Source of the DNA: Methylomonas sp.
GTDB taxonomy: Bacteria > Pseudomonadota > Gammaproteobacteria > Methylococcales > Methylomonadaceae
Direction of reading: 5' to 3'
Assembly: GCA_028688235.1 (NCBI GenBank)
Contig: JAQTYP010000258.1
Location: forward strand, 1-5,592
DNA length: 5,592 nucleotides
Shown: piece after piece, positions 1 to 5,469 of the stretch
Position numbering within the stretch: position 1 is the first letter of the stretch
Layout of the letters: every line of letters starts with the position of its first letter
Position numbers and translations under genes: made by a program
Notes under the pieces: generated by a model
Told to the model about the DNA's origin: nothing
What the model saw: the letters and a program-made list of their open reading frames with translations, nothing else
Database searches by the model: none

Positions 1-667
1 GGTTGTCGCTGCCTTGCAAATCCTGTAGCCACAATGCTTCCTGAATCGTCGCCACGACTTCGGGATCGCTTTCCTTTTCCAACTGTTTGCGTAAGCGTTG
101 CAAGGCGGCGGCGTCGGCATCCTTGGCAATGGCCTTGACAGCTTCCAGCCTTAATTCGGCCGCATCGGCATTCAATTGCAGACCGCCGATGGCCTTGCGC
201 AGCACGCCGCGCAATTTGTTGGTAAGGTTGAGCTTGGCGACCGCGTCGCGCTCCACATCGGCCAATACCGCCTTGCCGTCTAACGGGTCCCGCAAGGCAT
301 AGCCCTTGGCGCTTTCGCCGGCGATCACCAGGCGGGATTTGGCTTTCCAGTCCATTAACTGGCCGTCCTGCAAGGCCTGCAATAATTTCAGGTTGCGGAG
401 GTCTTCCGCCAGTTGGGTTATGGCGATTTCGCGTTCGGCCATGCTGCCCACCCGGAGTTGCTCCAACGGTTGCGGCACGGCACCCGTGCTTTCCTGAGCC
501 GTCGCGTTGATGCTGATGGTTAACAAAAACATAATCCTTACAGCGGCCCATATTTGATCTAAAAGCGATTTGAAAACAGCGTCGTTGCGCAGTAACGGAC
601 CGGCAGCCGGCTCGGCGGTGGGCGGCGTTTTAAAATCGTTTTTGAAGTGGTTTGTCGTCATCGTCAT
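1..667 (-). CDS. urtB: Urea ABC transporter permease UrtB, N-terminal part (3' end beyond window)
   Basis: Inner-membrane permease subunit of the UrtABCDE urea importer. Only the first 222 codons are present, and the frame is open to the left edge. The visible part is the long N-terminal extension typical of UrtB, before the membrane-spanning transport domain. After a hydrophobic segment (about residues 38-56) comes a helical, repeat-like region with the family-typical stretches AKGYALRDPLDGKAV, LNLTNKLRGVLRKAIGGLQL and RLEAVKAIAKDADAAALQRL. Gene order supports the call, since it follows urtA on the same strand. The start is uncertain. ATG at 667 is preceded by a good ribosome site (CAGGA, 4-5 nt away) and gives a proline-rich 45-residue leader. 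An in-frame ATG at 532 has a very close AAGGA and would leave a short signal-like start (MFLLTISINATA). I prefer 667 because the leader looks coding and adds basic residues ahead of the hydrophobic segment. The 341-bp gap to urtA is filled with REP elements. Confidence 0.9.
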   Translation of the reverse strand, partial: MTMTTNHFKNDFKTPPTAEPAAGPLLRNDAVFKSLLDQIWAAVRIMFLLTISINATAQESTGAVPQPLEQLRVGSMAEREIAITQLAEDLRNLKLLQALQDGQLMDWKAKSRLVIAGESAKGYALRDPLDGKAVLADVERDAVAKLNLTNKLRGVLRKAIGGLQLNADAAELRLEAVKAIAKDADAAALQRLRKQLEKESDPEVVATIQEALWLQDLQGSDN

Positions 668-760
668 GTTCCTGGTGAAATGAGCGTTCGGCTTGCTGAT
701 AGCGCCAGCTTGAGCCCTGTCTTTGTCCTTACGTCTACCCTTGGCTTTGTAAAGTCCGGG

Positions 761-788
761 GTAGGGTGGGCACGTCAAGTGCCCACCG
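761..788 (+). repeat. REP element 1 (GTAG + GGTGGGCAC hairpin)
   Basis: GTAG at 761-764 is followed by a perfect 9-bp stem, GGTGGGCAC (765-773) with GTGCCCACC (779-787), and a 5-nt loop GTCAA. The GTAG head and hairpin match the substrate form known for RAYT transposases. The same motif recurs at 973 and 4803, and inverted at 882-907 and 5438-5469. It lies in the urtA-urtB gap. Confidence 0.85.
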
Positions 789-790
789 TT

Positions 791-805
791 TTGGTTATTA
801 ACCAA
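791..805. repeat. 15-bp palindrome TTGGTTATTAACCAA
   Basis: TTGGTTA (791-797) and TAACCAA (799-805) are perfect reverse complements around a single T. It sits three bases after REP element 1. It could be an operator half of some kind, part of a REP array, or chance. No further copy is visible in the window. Confidence 0.45.
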
Positions 806-820
806 GCCCTTAATACCCTG

Positions 821-850
821 CATTCGTCATTCCCGCGTAGGCGGGAGAGA
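821..850. repeat. Dispersed CATTCCCGCG..GCGGGA type repeat, partial
   Basis: TCCCGC (831-836) pairs with GCGGGA (841-846) around GTAG, inside the context CGTCATTCCCGCGTAGGCGG. This matches the widespread bacterial 'TCATTCCCGCG-AGGCGGGAA' dispersed repeat, whose spurious translation contains FPRRRE, as it does here on the plus strand. Only one arm of the usual longer element is evident. Confidence 0.55.
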
Positions 851-881
851 CGATATTCAAGGGCCGGGTCAATAGATCCGA

Positions 882-907
882 GTGGGCATGTGGCCATGCC
901 CACCCTA
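882..907 (-). repeat. REP element 2 (inverted GTGGGCAT type)
   Basis: GTGGGCATG (882-890) pairs perfectly over 9 bp with CATGCCCAC (895-903), loop TGGC. Read on the minus strand, the head is ATAG followed by the stem, a one-base variant of GTAG. It forms an inverted pair with REP element 1, about 94 bp apart, with the CCCGC repeat between them. Confidence 0.8.
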
Positions 908-914
908 TGTGTCT

Positions 915-945
915 GTTGGGCTTCGCCGTGCTCGGCCCAACCTAG
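915..945 (-). repeat. REP element 3 (GTTGGGC subfamily)
   Basis: GTTGGGC (915-921) pairs with GCCCAAC (935-941), with a 13-nt partly complementary centre. On the minus strand the 5' head reads CTAG, a variant of GTAG. The stem sequence differs from the GTGGGCAC group, so this is a separate subfamily with the same layout. Confidence 0.65.
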
Positions 946-972
946 ATCATTGCGTTTACGATTGCCTCTACC

Positions 973-998
973 GTAGGGTGGGCTCATCGTGCCCACCG
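973..998 (+). repeat. REP element 4, just after urtA stop
   Basis: GTAG (973-976) is followed by GGTGGGC (977-983), loop TCATCGT, and GCCCACC (991-997). On the transcribed minus strand the hairpin begins about 11 nt after the urtA stop codon. It would therefore form a stem at the 3' end of the urtA message, where it could slow 3' decay. There is no T-run, so it is not a classical intrinsic terminator. Confidence 0.8.
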
Positions 999-1008
999 AT
1001 TGAACGGC

Positions 1009-2313
1009 TTAGTAGTTTTGGCCGGAACACTTTTTGGTTTTGGTGTTGTAGTTGCCGCAGCTGATAGGCGCGGTCCAGTCGGCGATGATGGGTTTACTGT
1101 CCGGCAAAAAGTCGGACCAGGCGTCGCCGTCGACCACTTTGTTGGTTTGCCAGACCGTGACGAACTGGCCGTCGTCCTGGATTTCGCCGATCAACACCGG
1201 TTTGCTGATGTGATGGTTAGGCAGCATTTTGGCGATACCGCCGGTCAGGTTGGGGAATTCCACCCCGATCAAGGCTTTTTGTACTGCGTCCGGGTCGGTG
1301 GTGCCGGCTTTCTCGACCGCTTTCACCCACATGTTGAAGCCGATGTAATGCGCTTCCATCGGGTCGTTGGTGACGCGTTTGGGGTCTTTGATGTAGTCCT
1401 TCCACTGTTGTATGAAAGCGGCGTTTTTGGTGGTATCGACGCTCATGAAGTAGTTCCAGGCCGCCAGGTGACCGACCAGCGGTTTGGTGTCCATGCCGGA
1501 CAACTCTTCCTCGCCAACCGAGAACGCCACCACCGGTATGTCCTGTGCCGATACGCCCTGGTTGCCCAGTTCCTTGTAGAAAGGAATGTTGGCGTCGCCG
1601 TTGATGGTGGAGACCACGGCGGTTTTCTTGCCGGCCGAACCGAATTTTTTGATGTCGGCCACGATGCTTTGCCAGTCGGAATGGCCGAACGGGGTGTAGT
1701 TGATCATGATGTCCTTATCTTTCACGCCCTTGCCTTTCAAATAGGCTTCCAGAATCTTGTTGGTGGTGCGCGGATAGACGTAGTCGGTACCGGCCAGAAT
1801 CCAACGCTCGACTTTCAGATCGTTCATCAGATAATCCACCGCCGGAATCGCCTGTTGGTTGGGCGCGGCGCCGGTATAGAAGACGTTTTTGGACGATTCC
1901 TCGCCCTCGTATTGCACCGGATAGAACAGGATGCCGTTGAGTTCCTCGATCACCGGCAAGACCGATTTACGCGACACCGAGGTCCAGCAGCCGAAGATCG
2001 ATGCCACCTTGTCCTTGGTCAGCAGTTCGCGGGCTTTTTCGGCGAACAGCGGCCAGTTCGAGGCCGGGTCGACCACCACCGCTTCCAGCTTTTTGCCCAG
2101 CAGGCCGCCTTTTTTGTTCTGCTCGTCGATCAGCATCAACATGGTATCTTTCAAGGTGGTTTCGGAAATCGCCATGGTGCCGGACAGCGAGTGCAGTACG
2201 CCGACCTTGATGGTGTCTTCTTCGGCGCGGGCCGAGGCGGCGGTACCGATCAACGCGGCGGATAAAGCCGTGACGGTCGCCAGTTTACGGAAGGAGTTGC
2301 TCAGTATTTTCAT
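1009..2313 (-). CDS. urtA: Urea ABC transporter substrate-binding protein UrtA
   Basis: Periplasmic receptor that binds urea and delivers it to the UrtBC permease. The product is 434 residues, a usual length for the family. Residues 1-30 are a Sec signal peptide: basic start MKILSNSFRK, hydrophobic core ATVTALSAALIGTA, and a likely cut after ARA. The mature protein opens with DTIKVGVLHSLSGTMAISE and continues with NKKGGLLGKKLEAVVVDPAS, FGCWTSVSRKSVLPVIEE, LFYPVQYEGEE and NVFYTGAAPNQQ, the hallmark stretches of UrtA within the type I periplasmic binding fold. Two cysteines close to the C-terminus (CGNYNTKTKKC) could form a disulfide. I chose ATG at 2313 rather than an in-frame start at 2364, because it begins the signal peptide and has AGGA about 9 nt upstream. 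It sits between the porin (91-bp gap holding an inverted REP pair) and urtB (341-bp gap with a REP cluster). Confidence 0.97.
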   Translation of the reverse strand: MKILSNSFRKLATVTALSAALIGTAASARAEEDTIKVGVLHSLSGTMAISETTLKDTMLMLIDEQNKKGGLLGKKLEAVVVDPASNWPLFAEKARELLTKDKVASIFGCWTSVSRKSVLPVIEELNGILFYPVQYEGEESSKNVFYTGAAPNQQAIPAVDYLMNDLKVERWILAGTDYVYPRTTNKILEAYLKGKGVKDKDIMINYTPFGHSDWQSIVADIKKFGSAGKKTAVVSTINGDANIPFYKELGNQGVSAQDIPVVAFSVGEEELSGMDTKPLVGHLAAWNYFMSVDTTKNAAFIQQWKDYIKDPKRVTNDPMEAHYIGFNMWVKAVEKAGTTDPDAVQKALIGVEFPNLTGGIAKMLPNHHISKPVLIGEIQDDGQFVTVWQTNKVVDGDAWSDFLPDSKPIIADWTAPISCGNYNTKTKKCSGQNY

Positions 2314-2340
2314 CGTTATAGTCCTATGTGAGGATAAATC

Positions 2341-2362
2341 GTAGGGGCGAATGGCTTCGCCC
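2341..2362 (+). repeat. REP element 5a (GTAG + GGGCGAA hairpin)
   Basis: GTAG (2341-2344) is followed by GGGCGAA (2345-2351), loop TGGC, and TTCGCCC (2356-2362), a perfect 7-bp stem. It has the same GTAG-headed layout as the GTGGGCAC elements but an unrelated stem. It is the left half of an inverted pair lying between the porin and urtA. Confidence 0.75.
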
Positions 2363-2378
2363 ATCTTTCAACATGGCT

Positions 2379-2400
2379 GGACGAAGGATTTCGCCCCGTC
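2379..2400 (-). repeat. REP element 5b, degenerate inverted partner
   Basis: Read on the minus strand from 2400: GACG, GGGCGAA, loop ATCC, TTCGTCC. It aligns with element 5a, with changes in the head (GACG for GTAG), the loop, and one stem mismatch. With 5a it makes a two-armed REPIN-like unit of 60 bp that starts 4 nt after the porin stop codon in the transcript. The arms can also pair with each other (GGGGCGAA 2344-2351 with TTCGCCCC 2390-2397). Confidence 0.6.
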
Positions 2401-2404
2401 GCCA

Positions 2405-3646
2405 TTAAATCTGCCACTGAAATCCGACCATGACCTGACCGACATCTTCGCCCGCGGCGGTGGATTTATAGTTGATGCCCTTGGTCAGCAGGTCGCCGTA
2501 TTGGTAACTCGCGGTGATTCTGGCGTTGTGGCCGTCTATGATGTAGTTGACGCCGGCTTCGTAGACTTCGCGCACACTGCTTGTGCTGGGCGCAACGTTG
2601 ACGTAACGCAGATAGGGCTGGAATTGGCCGATACCGATTTTTTGCGGAAACAGATACATGCCGCTGACGTCGACGGCATTGCCTTCGAACATGTCGAATG
2701 TGCCGGAGGAAAACGAGACCGCGGCATCCCGTTCAGCCTGGTCGAAGCCGTTGGAGAGGCCATAGTTTTTATATTCGCCGTTAAAGGTAACGACGCCGCC
2801 GCCCGGCAGGACTTTTTCCAGCAGGATGTCGGCGGTGGTGCCGCGGAAACTGGCCGGCGCGACCGTGGTTCCGGCGCCGTCTTCCTGATACTGGTTGGAT
2901 ACGGCGACGGTCAAGATGTCGCCGCCGGTGCCGTAATAAGTGCCGGAGGTGTAATAGCCGGGGTTTTTCTCCACTTCCCAGAAGTTATATGCGATGCGTT
3001 GGGCATATAGAATGTTGTGATCCGCGTTGGCGCCGCCGCGCAGGCCGCGAAAAAAACCGGCGGCATACTGGAGTCGGCCGTCTAACACCGCACCCCAAAA
3101 GGTGACGCCGTCGTCGCGGCCGAAGGAGCCGGCCGAATTACCGTCCGGGCCGATGGTCAAATTGTAATCGGCCGGCTCGAATGGCGTACCGGCGGAGAAG
3201 ATGTTATAGACCGCGCTGTAAAACGGACCGTTCATCTCGCGGCGTTCGGCCGGCACCAGCATGCGGCCCACCCACAAATTGGCGTAGGGCGTGACTTCGA
3301 ATTTACCGATGGCGTCCAGCACCCGTACCTCGCCGCCGTTGCCGCAAGTTTGGCAATCGGTGTTGAATTCCACTTTCAGGTACTTATGAATCTGGCCGTT
3401 GATGTATAGACGGATATTGTCCAGATTGAAATCGTTGTTCCATTTCTCGCCGTTTGCCCCCGCGCCGCTGTCCTGTGCCCGGAAACTGGTACGCAAGCCG
3501 GCGCCGACGCTGACCCATTTGGTATCGTCGATTTTGAACGTCGCGCCGGCTTGCACATCGGCCATATGGCTCATCGCCAGTACGCTCAAAGCCGCACCGC
3601 TCCACAGCCGGTTTGATCGGCTTGCCGTTTGTTTGAAACCACTCAT
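2405..3646 (-). CDS. Outer-membrane porin, phosphate-selective porin O/P-like, linked to urea uptake
   Basis: Predicted beta-barrel porin of 413 residues. Residues 1-33 form a Sec signal (basic MSGFKQTASRSNR, hydrophobic LWSGAALSVLAM, cut after VQA). The mature chain has many alternating aromatic/polar strand-like segments. These include WVSVGAGLRTSF, LDNIRLYINGQIHKYLKVEF, the porin O/P-type stretch YANLWVGRMLVPAERREMNG, and a strand near the end, VMVGFQWQ. Odd points are a CxxC pair (C98, C101) in the first third, and a C-terminal Ile where barrels usually end in Phe. ATG at 3646 is chosen over upstream in-frame starts because it begins the signal peptide and has AGGGGA 7 nt upstream. It lies first in the urt row, so urea or small amides are a plausible cargo, as for FmdC of Methylophilus. 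That assignment is from context; the fold call is stronger. Confidence 0.85.
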   Translation of the reverse strand: MSGFKQTASRSNRLWSGAALSVLAMSHMADVQAGATFKIDDTKWVSVGAGLRTSFRAQDSGAGANGEKWNNDFNLDNIRLYINGQIHKYLKVEFNTDCQTCGNGGEVRVLDAIGKFEVTPYANLWVGRMLVPAERREMNGPFYSAVYNIFSAGTPFEPADYNLTIGPDGNSAGSFGRDDGVTFWGAVLDGRLQYAAGFFRGLRGGANADHNILYAQRIAYNFWEVEKNPGYYTSGTYYGTGGDILTVAVSNQYQEDGAGTTVAPASFRGTTADILLEKVLPGGGVVTFNGEYKNYGLSNGFDQAERDAAVSFSSGTFDMFEGNAVDVSGMYLFPQKIGIGQFQPYLRYVNVAPSTSSVREVYEAGVNYIIDGHNARITASYQYGDLLTKGINYKSTAAGEDVGQVMVGFQWQI

Positions 3647-3749
3647 CTGAATTCCCCTAACTTTGGATTGAAAGAACCGCGCTCGGCGATCTGTTTTCGA
3701 AAACGTCGGGGAGATTTTTGAATTTACGCACGCTTTCCACAATCGGGCG

Positions 3750-3767
3750 AATGACTGATCAGTCATT
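3750..3767. promoter_or_regulatory. 18-bp perfect palindrome, likely repressor operator in the divergent promoter region
   Basis: AATGACTGATCAGTCATT is perfectly self-complementary. It lies between the divergent porin-urt row (start 103 nt away) and the secreted-protein gene (start about 62 nt away). Gap-free palindromes of this length and form are typical operators for dimeric repressors, TetR family among others. Possible promoter parts for the plus strand (TTGACG at 3767, TAAAAT at 3781) overlap or abut it but are not well spaced. I saw no convincing sigma-54 -24/-12 pair. Confidence 0.55.
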
Positions 3768-3828
3768 TGACGTATGGCTGTAAAATCGACCCTTACGTAC
3801 AGTGCGAAGCAACTTAGGGAGAATGAAG

Positions 3829-4572
3829 ATGAAGATTTGCTTTATGAAGCGCTTGACCCGGCTGGGTTTGTCCATCGGCTTGCTAACCTCGGCCATCGTC
3901 TTGGCCGACACGCCGGCCGGCGGCGACAACATCGACGCCATTCAATTCGAACTGGCGACGGATGACCCGCGACAGTTCGGTTTTGAATTATCCGCATCCG
4001 ACATTGCCGCCCGGGTTCGGTCAAATCTGGCGGAATGGGAATATCCGTTTCCCGACAGCGGCCCCTACAGCCATTTGTTGCGGGCGCGCATTGGCGAAAT
4101 AACCCGCGGCGATACCCCGGTGGGTTTTTCGTTTTCCAGCGGCAATTCCGACCCGCGAGCCCTGGAGTTCCAGAAGGCCGATGTCTTGCCGGTGGAATGC
4201 GTTTTTCGACGCATGGACGGCGACGTATTGATAGCCGAGGCCAAGTCCACTTTCAGCGCCCGCCCGCTCGGACCGGAAAACGGTCAGGCCCGCATCGTCG
4301 ACAAATTGGTGGACCAGCTCAGTACCGCCTGTCTGAACTTGCTGGAAGATTTGCCTCGGCCGCAAAATCAAAAGCAGGCTCATAGCAGTATGTTCAAACC
4401 CAAATGGATGCCGGATGTGCGCGTAGAGGTGAAGGAGGTGCCGGTTCCGCATGCCGGAAACGCGGGAGCCGCGCCCGTGGAGCAATCGAACAATGTCGAG
4501 TTGAAAAAGGAGATCCTCATTCACAACCAAGGCAATCCGGTGATTTTTACCTTTGGGCATGAACGCAGATAG
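3829..4572 (+). CDS. Secreted/periplasmic protein of unknown family
   Basis: I do not recognise this gene. The product is 247 residues with a clear Sec signal: basic MKICFMKRLTR, hydrophobic LGLSIGLLTSAIVLA, and a likely cut after residue 26 before DTPAGG. The mature part contains ELSASDIAARVRSNLAEWEY, a beta-like region around DTPVGFSFSSGNSDPRALEF, and two cysteines (C124, C168) that could pair. The tail from about residue 176 is rich in Pro, Gln, Lys and Val and may be flexible. No lipobox or membrane span is seen after the signal. ATG at 3829 is preferred because AGGGA lies 8 nt upstream. GTG 3802 and ATG 3823 are in frame, but the ribosome site falls after the first and almost touches the second. 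Codon use looks normal for the window. It is divergent from the urea-uptake row and may share its operator. A role in urea uptake is possible but not shown. Confidence 0.8.
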   Translation: MKICFMKRLTRLGLSIGLLTSAIVLADTPAGGDNIDAIQFELATDDPRQFGFELSASDIAARVRSNLAEWEYPFPDSGPYSHLLRARIGEITRGDTPVGFSFSSGNSDPRALEFQKADVLPVECVFRRMDGDVLIAEAKSTFSARPLGPENGQARIVDKLVDQLSTACLNLLEDLPRPQNQKQAHSSMFKPKWMPDVRVEVKEVPVPHAGNAGAAPVEQSNNVELKKEILIHNQGNPVIFTFGHERR

Positions 4573-4777
4573 GTTTTGTGTTGCTAACGCGACGGCTGGT
4601 TTTGAATGCCGGTTCGCGGACCGGCGGTCGCGGTACATTTCTTCGCTCCGCCAAGGAAAAGTGCCCAAAAGAAAGACGGCCCCATGCCGCGAATATCCTG
4701 CACGGCATCAGGGGATTAACCCCGTCGCGAGAGAAAACTTGGCTGTTGATTTTGTAACGCGTGTTTTGGATTGTGTT
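4573..4777. other. Gene-free stretch with decayed dispersed-repeat character
   Basis: I see no supported gene here: overlapping ORFs on both strands lack ribosome sites and protein-like composition. The part around 4634-4690 (ACATTTCTTCGCTCCGCCAA, then GTGCCCAAAAGAAAGACGGC) resembles a class of dispersed noncoding repeats that read TTTCTTTGC..AAAGAAA-GTACCCAAAAGAAAGGC in many proteobacteria. A small GGGG-ATTAA-CCCC palindrome lies at 4711-4723. The family link is from memory and tentative. Confidence 0.35.
4608..4625 (+). terminator. Weak candidate hairpin downstream of the secreted-protein gene
   Basis: GCCGGT (4608-4613) pairs with ACCGGC (4620-4625) around TCGCGG, 36 nt after the stop codon. 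No U-tract follows, so it would be at best an imperfect terminator or an RNA end-stabilising hairpin. Confidence 0.25.
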
Positions 4778-4802
4778 GTAGGATGCTGCCGACGTTAGCA
4801 TC
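4778..4802 (+). repeat. REP element 6 (GTAG + GATGCT hairpin)
   Basis: GTAG (4778-4781) overlaps the stem GATGCT (4782-4787) by adjacency. The stem pairs with AGCATC (4797-4802) around a 9-nt loop. It directly abuts REP element 7, so two GTAG-headed hairpins of different stem sequence stand in tandem upstream of the RAYT gene. Confidence 0.6.
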
Positions 4803-4835
4803 GTAGGGTGGGCACATGCTTTTCGTGCCCACGCG
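4803..4835 (+). repeat. REP element 7 (GTAG + GTGGGCAC), left flank of RAYT
   Basis: GTAG (4803-4806) is followed by GTGGGCAC (4808-4815), a 9-nt loop, and GTGCCCAC (4825-4832). The segment TTTCGTGCCCACGCG (4821-4835) is repeated exactly in inverse orientation at 5438-5452, on the other side of the transposase gene. This is the arrangement expected for a RAYT and its own REPs. Confidence 0.85.
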
Positions 4836-4885
4836 GAATAAACCATAACTCTTGAACTCGACCTCACGAAACAATTACTAAACTA

Positions 4886-5431
4886 ATGTCCCGTTACCGC
4901 CGCTCGCAAACACCCGGTGCAACGTATTTCTTTACGGTGGTGGCCTATCGGCGGCAAGCGATTTTATGCGATGCGGCTATACGCGAGGCTTTGCGTAATG
5001 CGATTTTGGCGGTACGCGCCAAACGGCCGTTTGCCATCGATGCCTGGGTGTTGTTGCCGGATCATTTGCATGCTGTCTGGACCTTGCCGGCCGGCGATGC
5101 GGACTTTGCCACGCGTTGGGCGGTGATCAAACGGCGGGTGAGTGTGGCATGTGCAAACGAATATCGGCGAGCCGACTGGATAGGCCCTTCGAAACAAAAA
5201 CATCGGGAATCGACGTTATGGCAGCGCGGGTATTGGGAACATCTAATTCGGGACGAAAAGGATTTCGAGCGGCACATGGATTACATGCATTTCAACCCGG
5301 TCAAGCACGGATATTGTAAACAGGTCGGCGAATGGCCTTATTCGACGTTTCATCGCTATGTGGAACAAGGCGTTTATCCATTGGATTGGGGAGGCGGCAA
5401 CGTGGAGGATAACTTGGTTGCGGGCGAGTGA
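4886..5431 (+). CDS. REP-associated tyrosine transposase (RAYT), Y1/HUH family
   Basis: Single-strand DNA endonuclease/transposase related to IS200/IS605 TnpA, thought to mobilise REP/REPIN sequences. The product is 181 residues and looks complete. The HUH metal-binding pair is H60-L-H62 in VLLPDHLHAVW. The catalytic tyrosine is most likely Y133 in the hallmark HMDYMHFNPVKHG. Other family stretches are GATYFFTVVAYRR near the N-terminus, LWQRGYWEHLIRDEKDFERH (111-130), and WPYSTFHRYVEQGVYPLDWG near the end. All key residues are present, so it may be active. No Shine-Dalgarno sequence is visible before ATG 4886, which suggests weak translation, as is common for transposases. Inverted copies of a GTGGGCAC REP flank it (4803-4835 and 5438-5469), the right one starting 7 nt after the stop codon. 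Single-copy domestication rather than selfish spread is usual for this family. Confidence 0.95.
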   Translation: MSRYRRSQTPGATYFFTVVAYRRQAILCDAAIREALRNAILAVRAKRPFAIDAWVLLPDHLHAVWTLPAGDADFATRWAVIKRRVSVACANEYRRADWIGPSKQKHRESTLWQRGYWEHLIRDEKDFERHMDYMHFNPVKHGYCKQVGEWPYSTFHRYVEQGVYPLDWGGGNVEDNLVAGE

Positions 5432-5437
5432 TGTGTT

Positions 5438-5469
5438 CGCGTGGGCACGAAACAGCCGTGCCCACCCTA
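5438..5469 (-). repeat. REP element 8, right flank of RAYT, interrupted at its GTAG head
   Basis: GTGGGCACG (5441-5449) pairs over 9 bp with CGTGCCCAC (5457-5465), loop AAACAGC, followed by CCTA. It is the inverted partner of element 7, sharing CGCGTGGGCACGAAA exactly. The expected minus-strand head GTAG (CTAC on the plus strand) is broken: CTA is followed by the first G of the group II intron instead of C. Confidence 0.85.

Noticed and set aside
647..976. Plus-strand ORF of 109 codons in the urtA-urtB gap
   Set aside because: It reads through REP elements and the CCCGCG repeat, whose translation gives the well-known spurious FPRRRE motif.
761..998. CRISPR array
   Set aside because: The repeats are palindromic, change orientation, differ in stem sequence and are irregularly spaced; there are no uniform spacers.
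1000..2265. Long plus-strand ORF (421 codons) opposite urtA
   Set aside because: It is the antisense shadow of urtA, whose signal peptide, family motifs and ribosome site are clear. The shadow's protein is rich in His, Arg, Asp and Val with no domain-like stretch.
2351..3010. Plus-strand ORF of 219 codons opposite the porin
   Set aside because: Antisense shadow of the porin gene; no ribosome site and no recognisable features.
3647..3828. Sigma-54 promoter and NtrC sites for the urea row
   Set aside because: I looked for TGGCAC-N5-TTGC and TGCACC-like dyads on the minus strand. The best candidate (TGGAAAG-N4-CGTA) lacks the conserved -12 GC.
4021..4668. Minus-strand ORF of 215 codons opposite the secreted-protein gene
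   Set aside because: The plus-strand gene has a signal peptide and a proper ribosome site; the minus frame has neither.
4553..4867. Small ORFs on both strands between the secreted-protein gene and the RAYT
   Set aside because: They overlap each other, lack ribosome sites and run through REP elements.
4852..4885. Promoter giving a leaderless RAYT message (TTGAAC at 4852, TACTAA near 4876)
   Set aside because: The -35 matches 4 of 6 bases and the -10 only 3 of 6, too weak to claim, although the lack of a Shine-Dalgarno is real.
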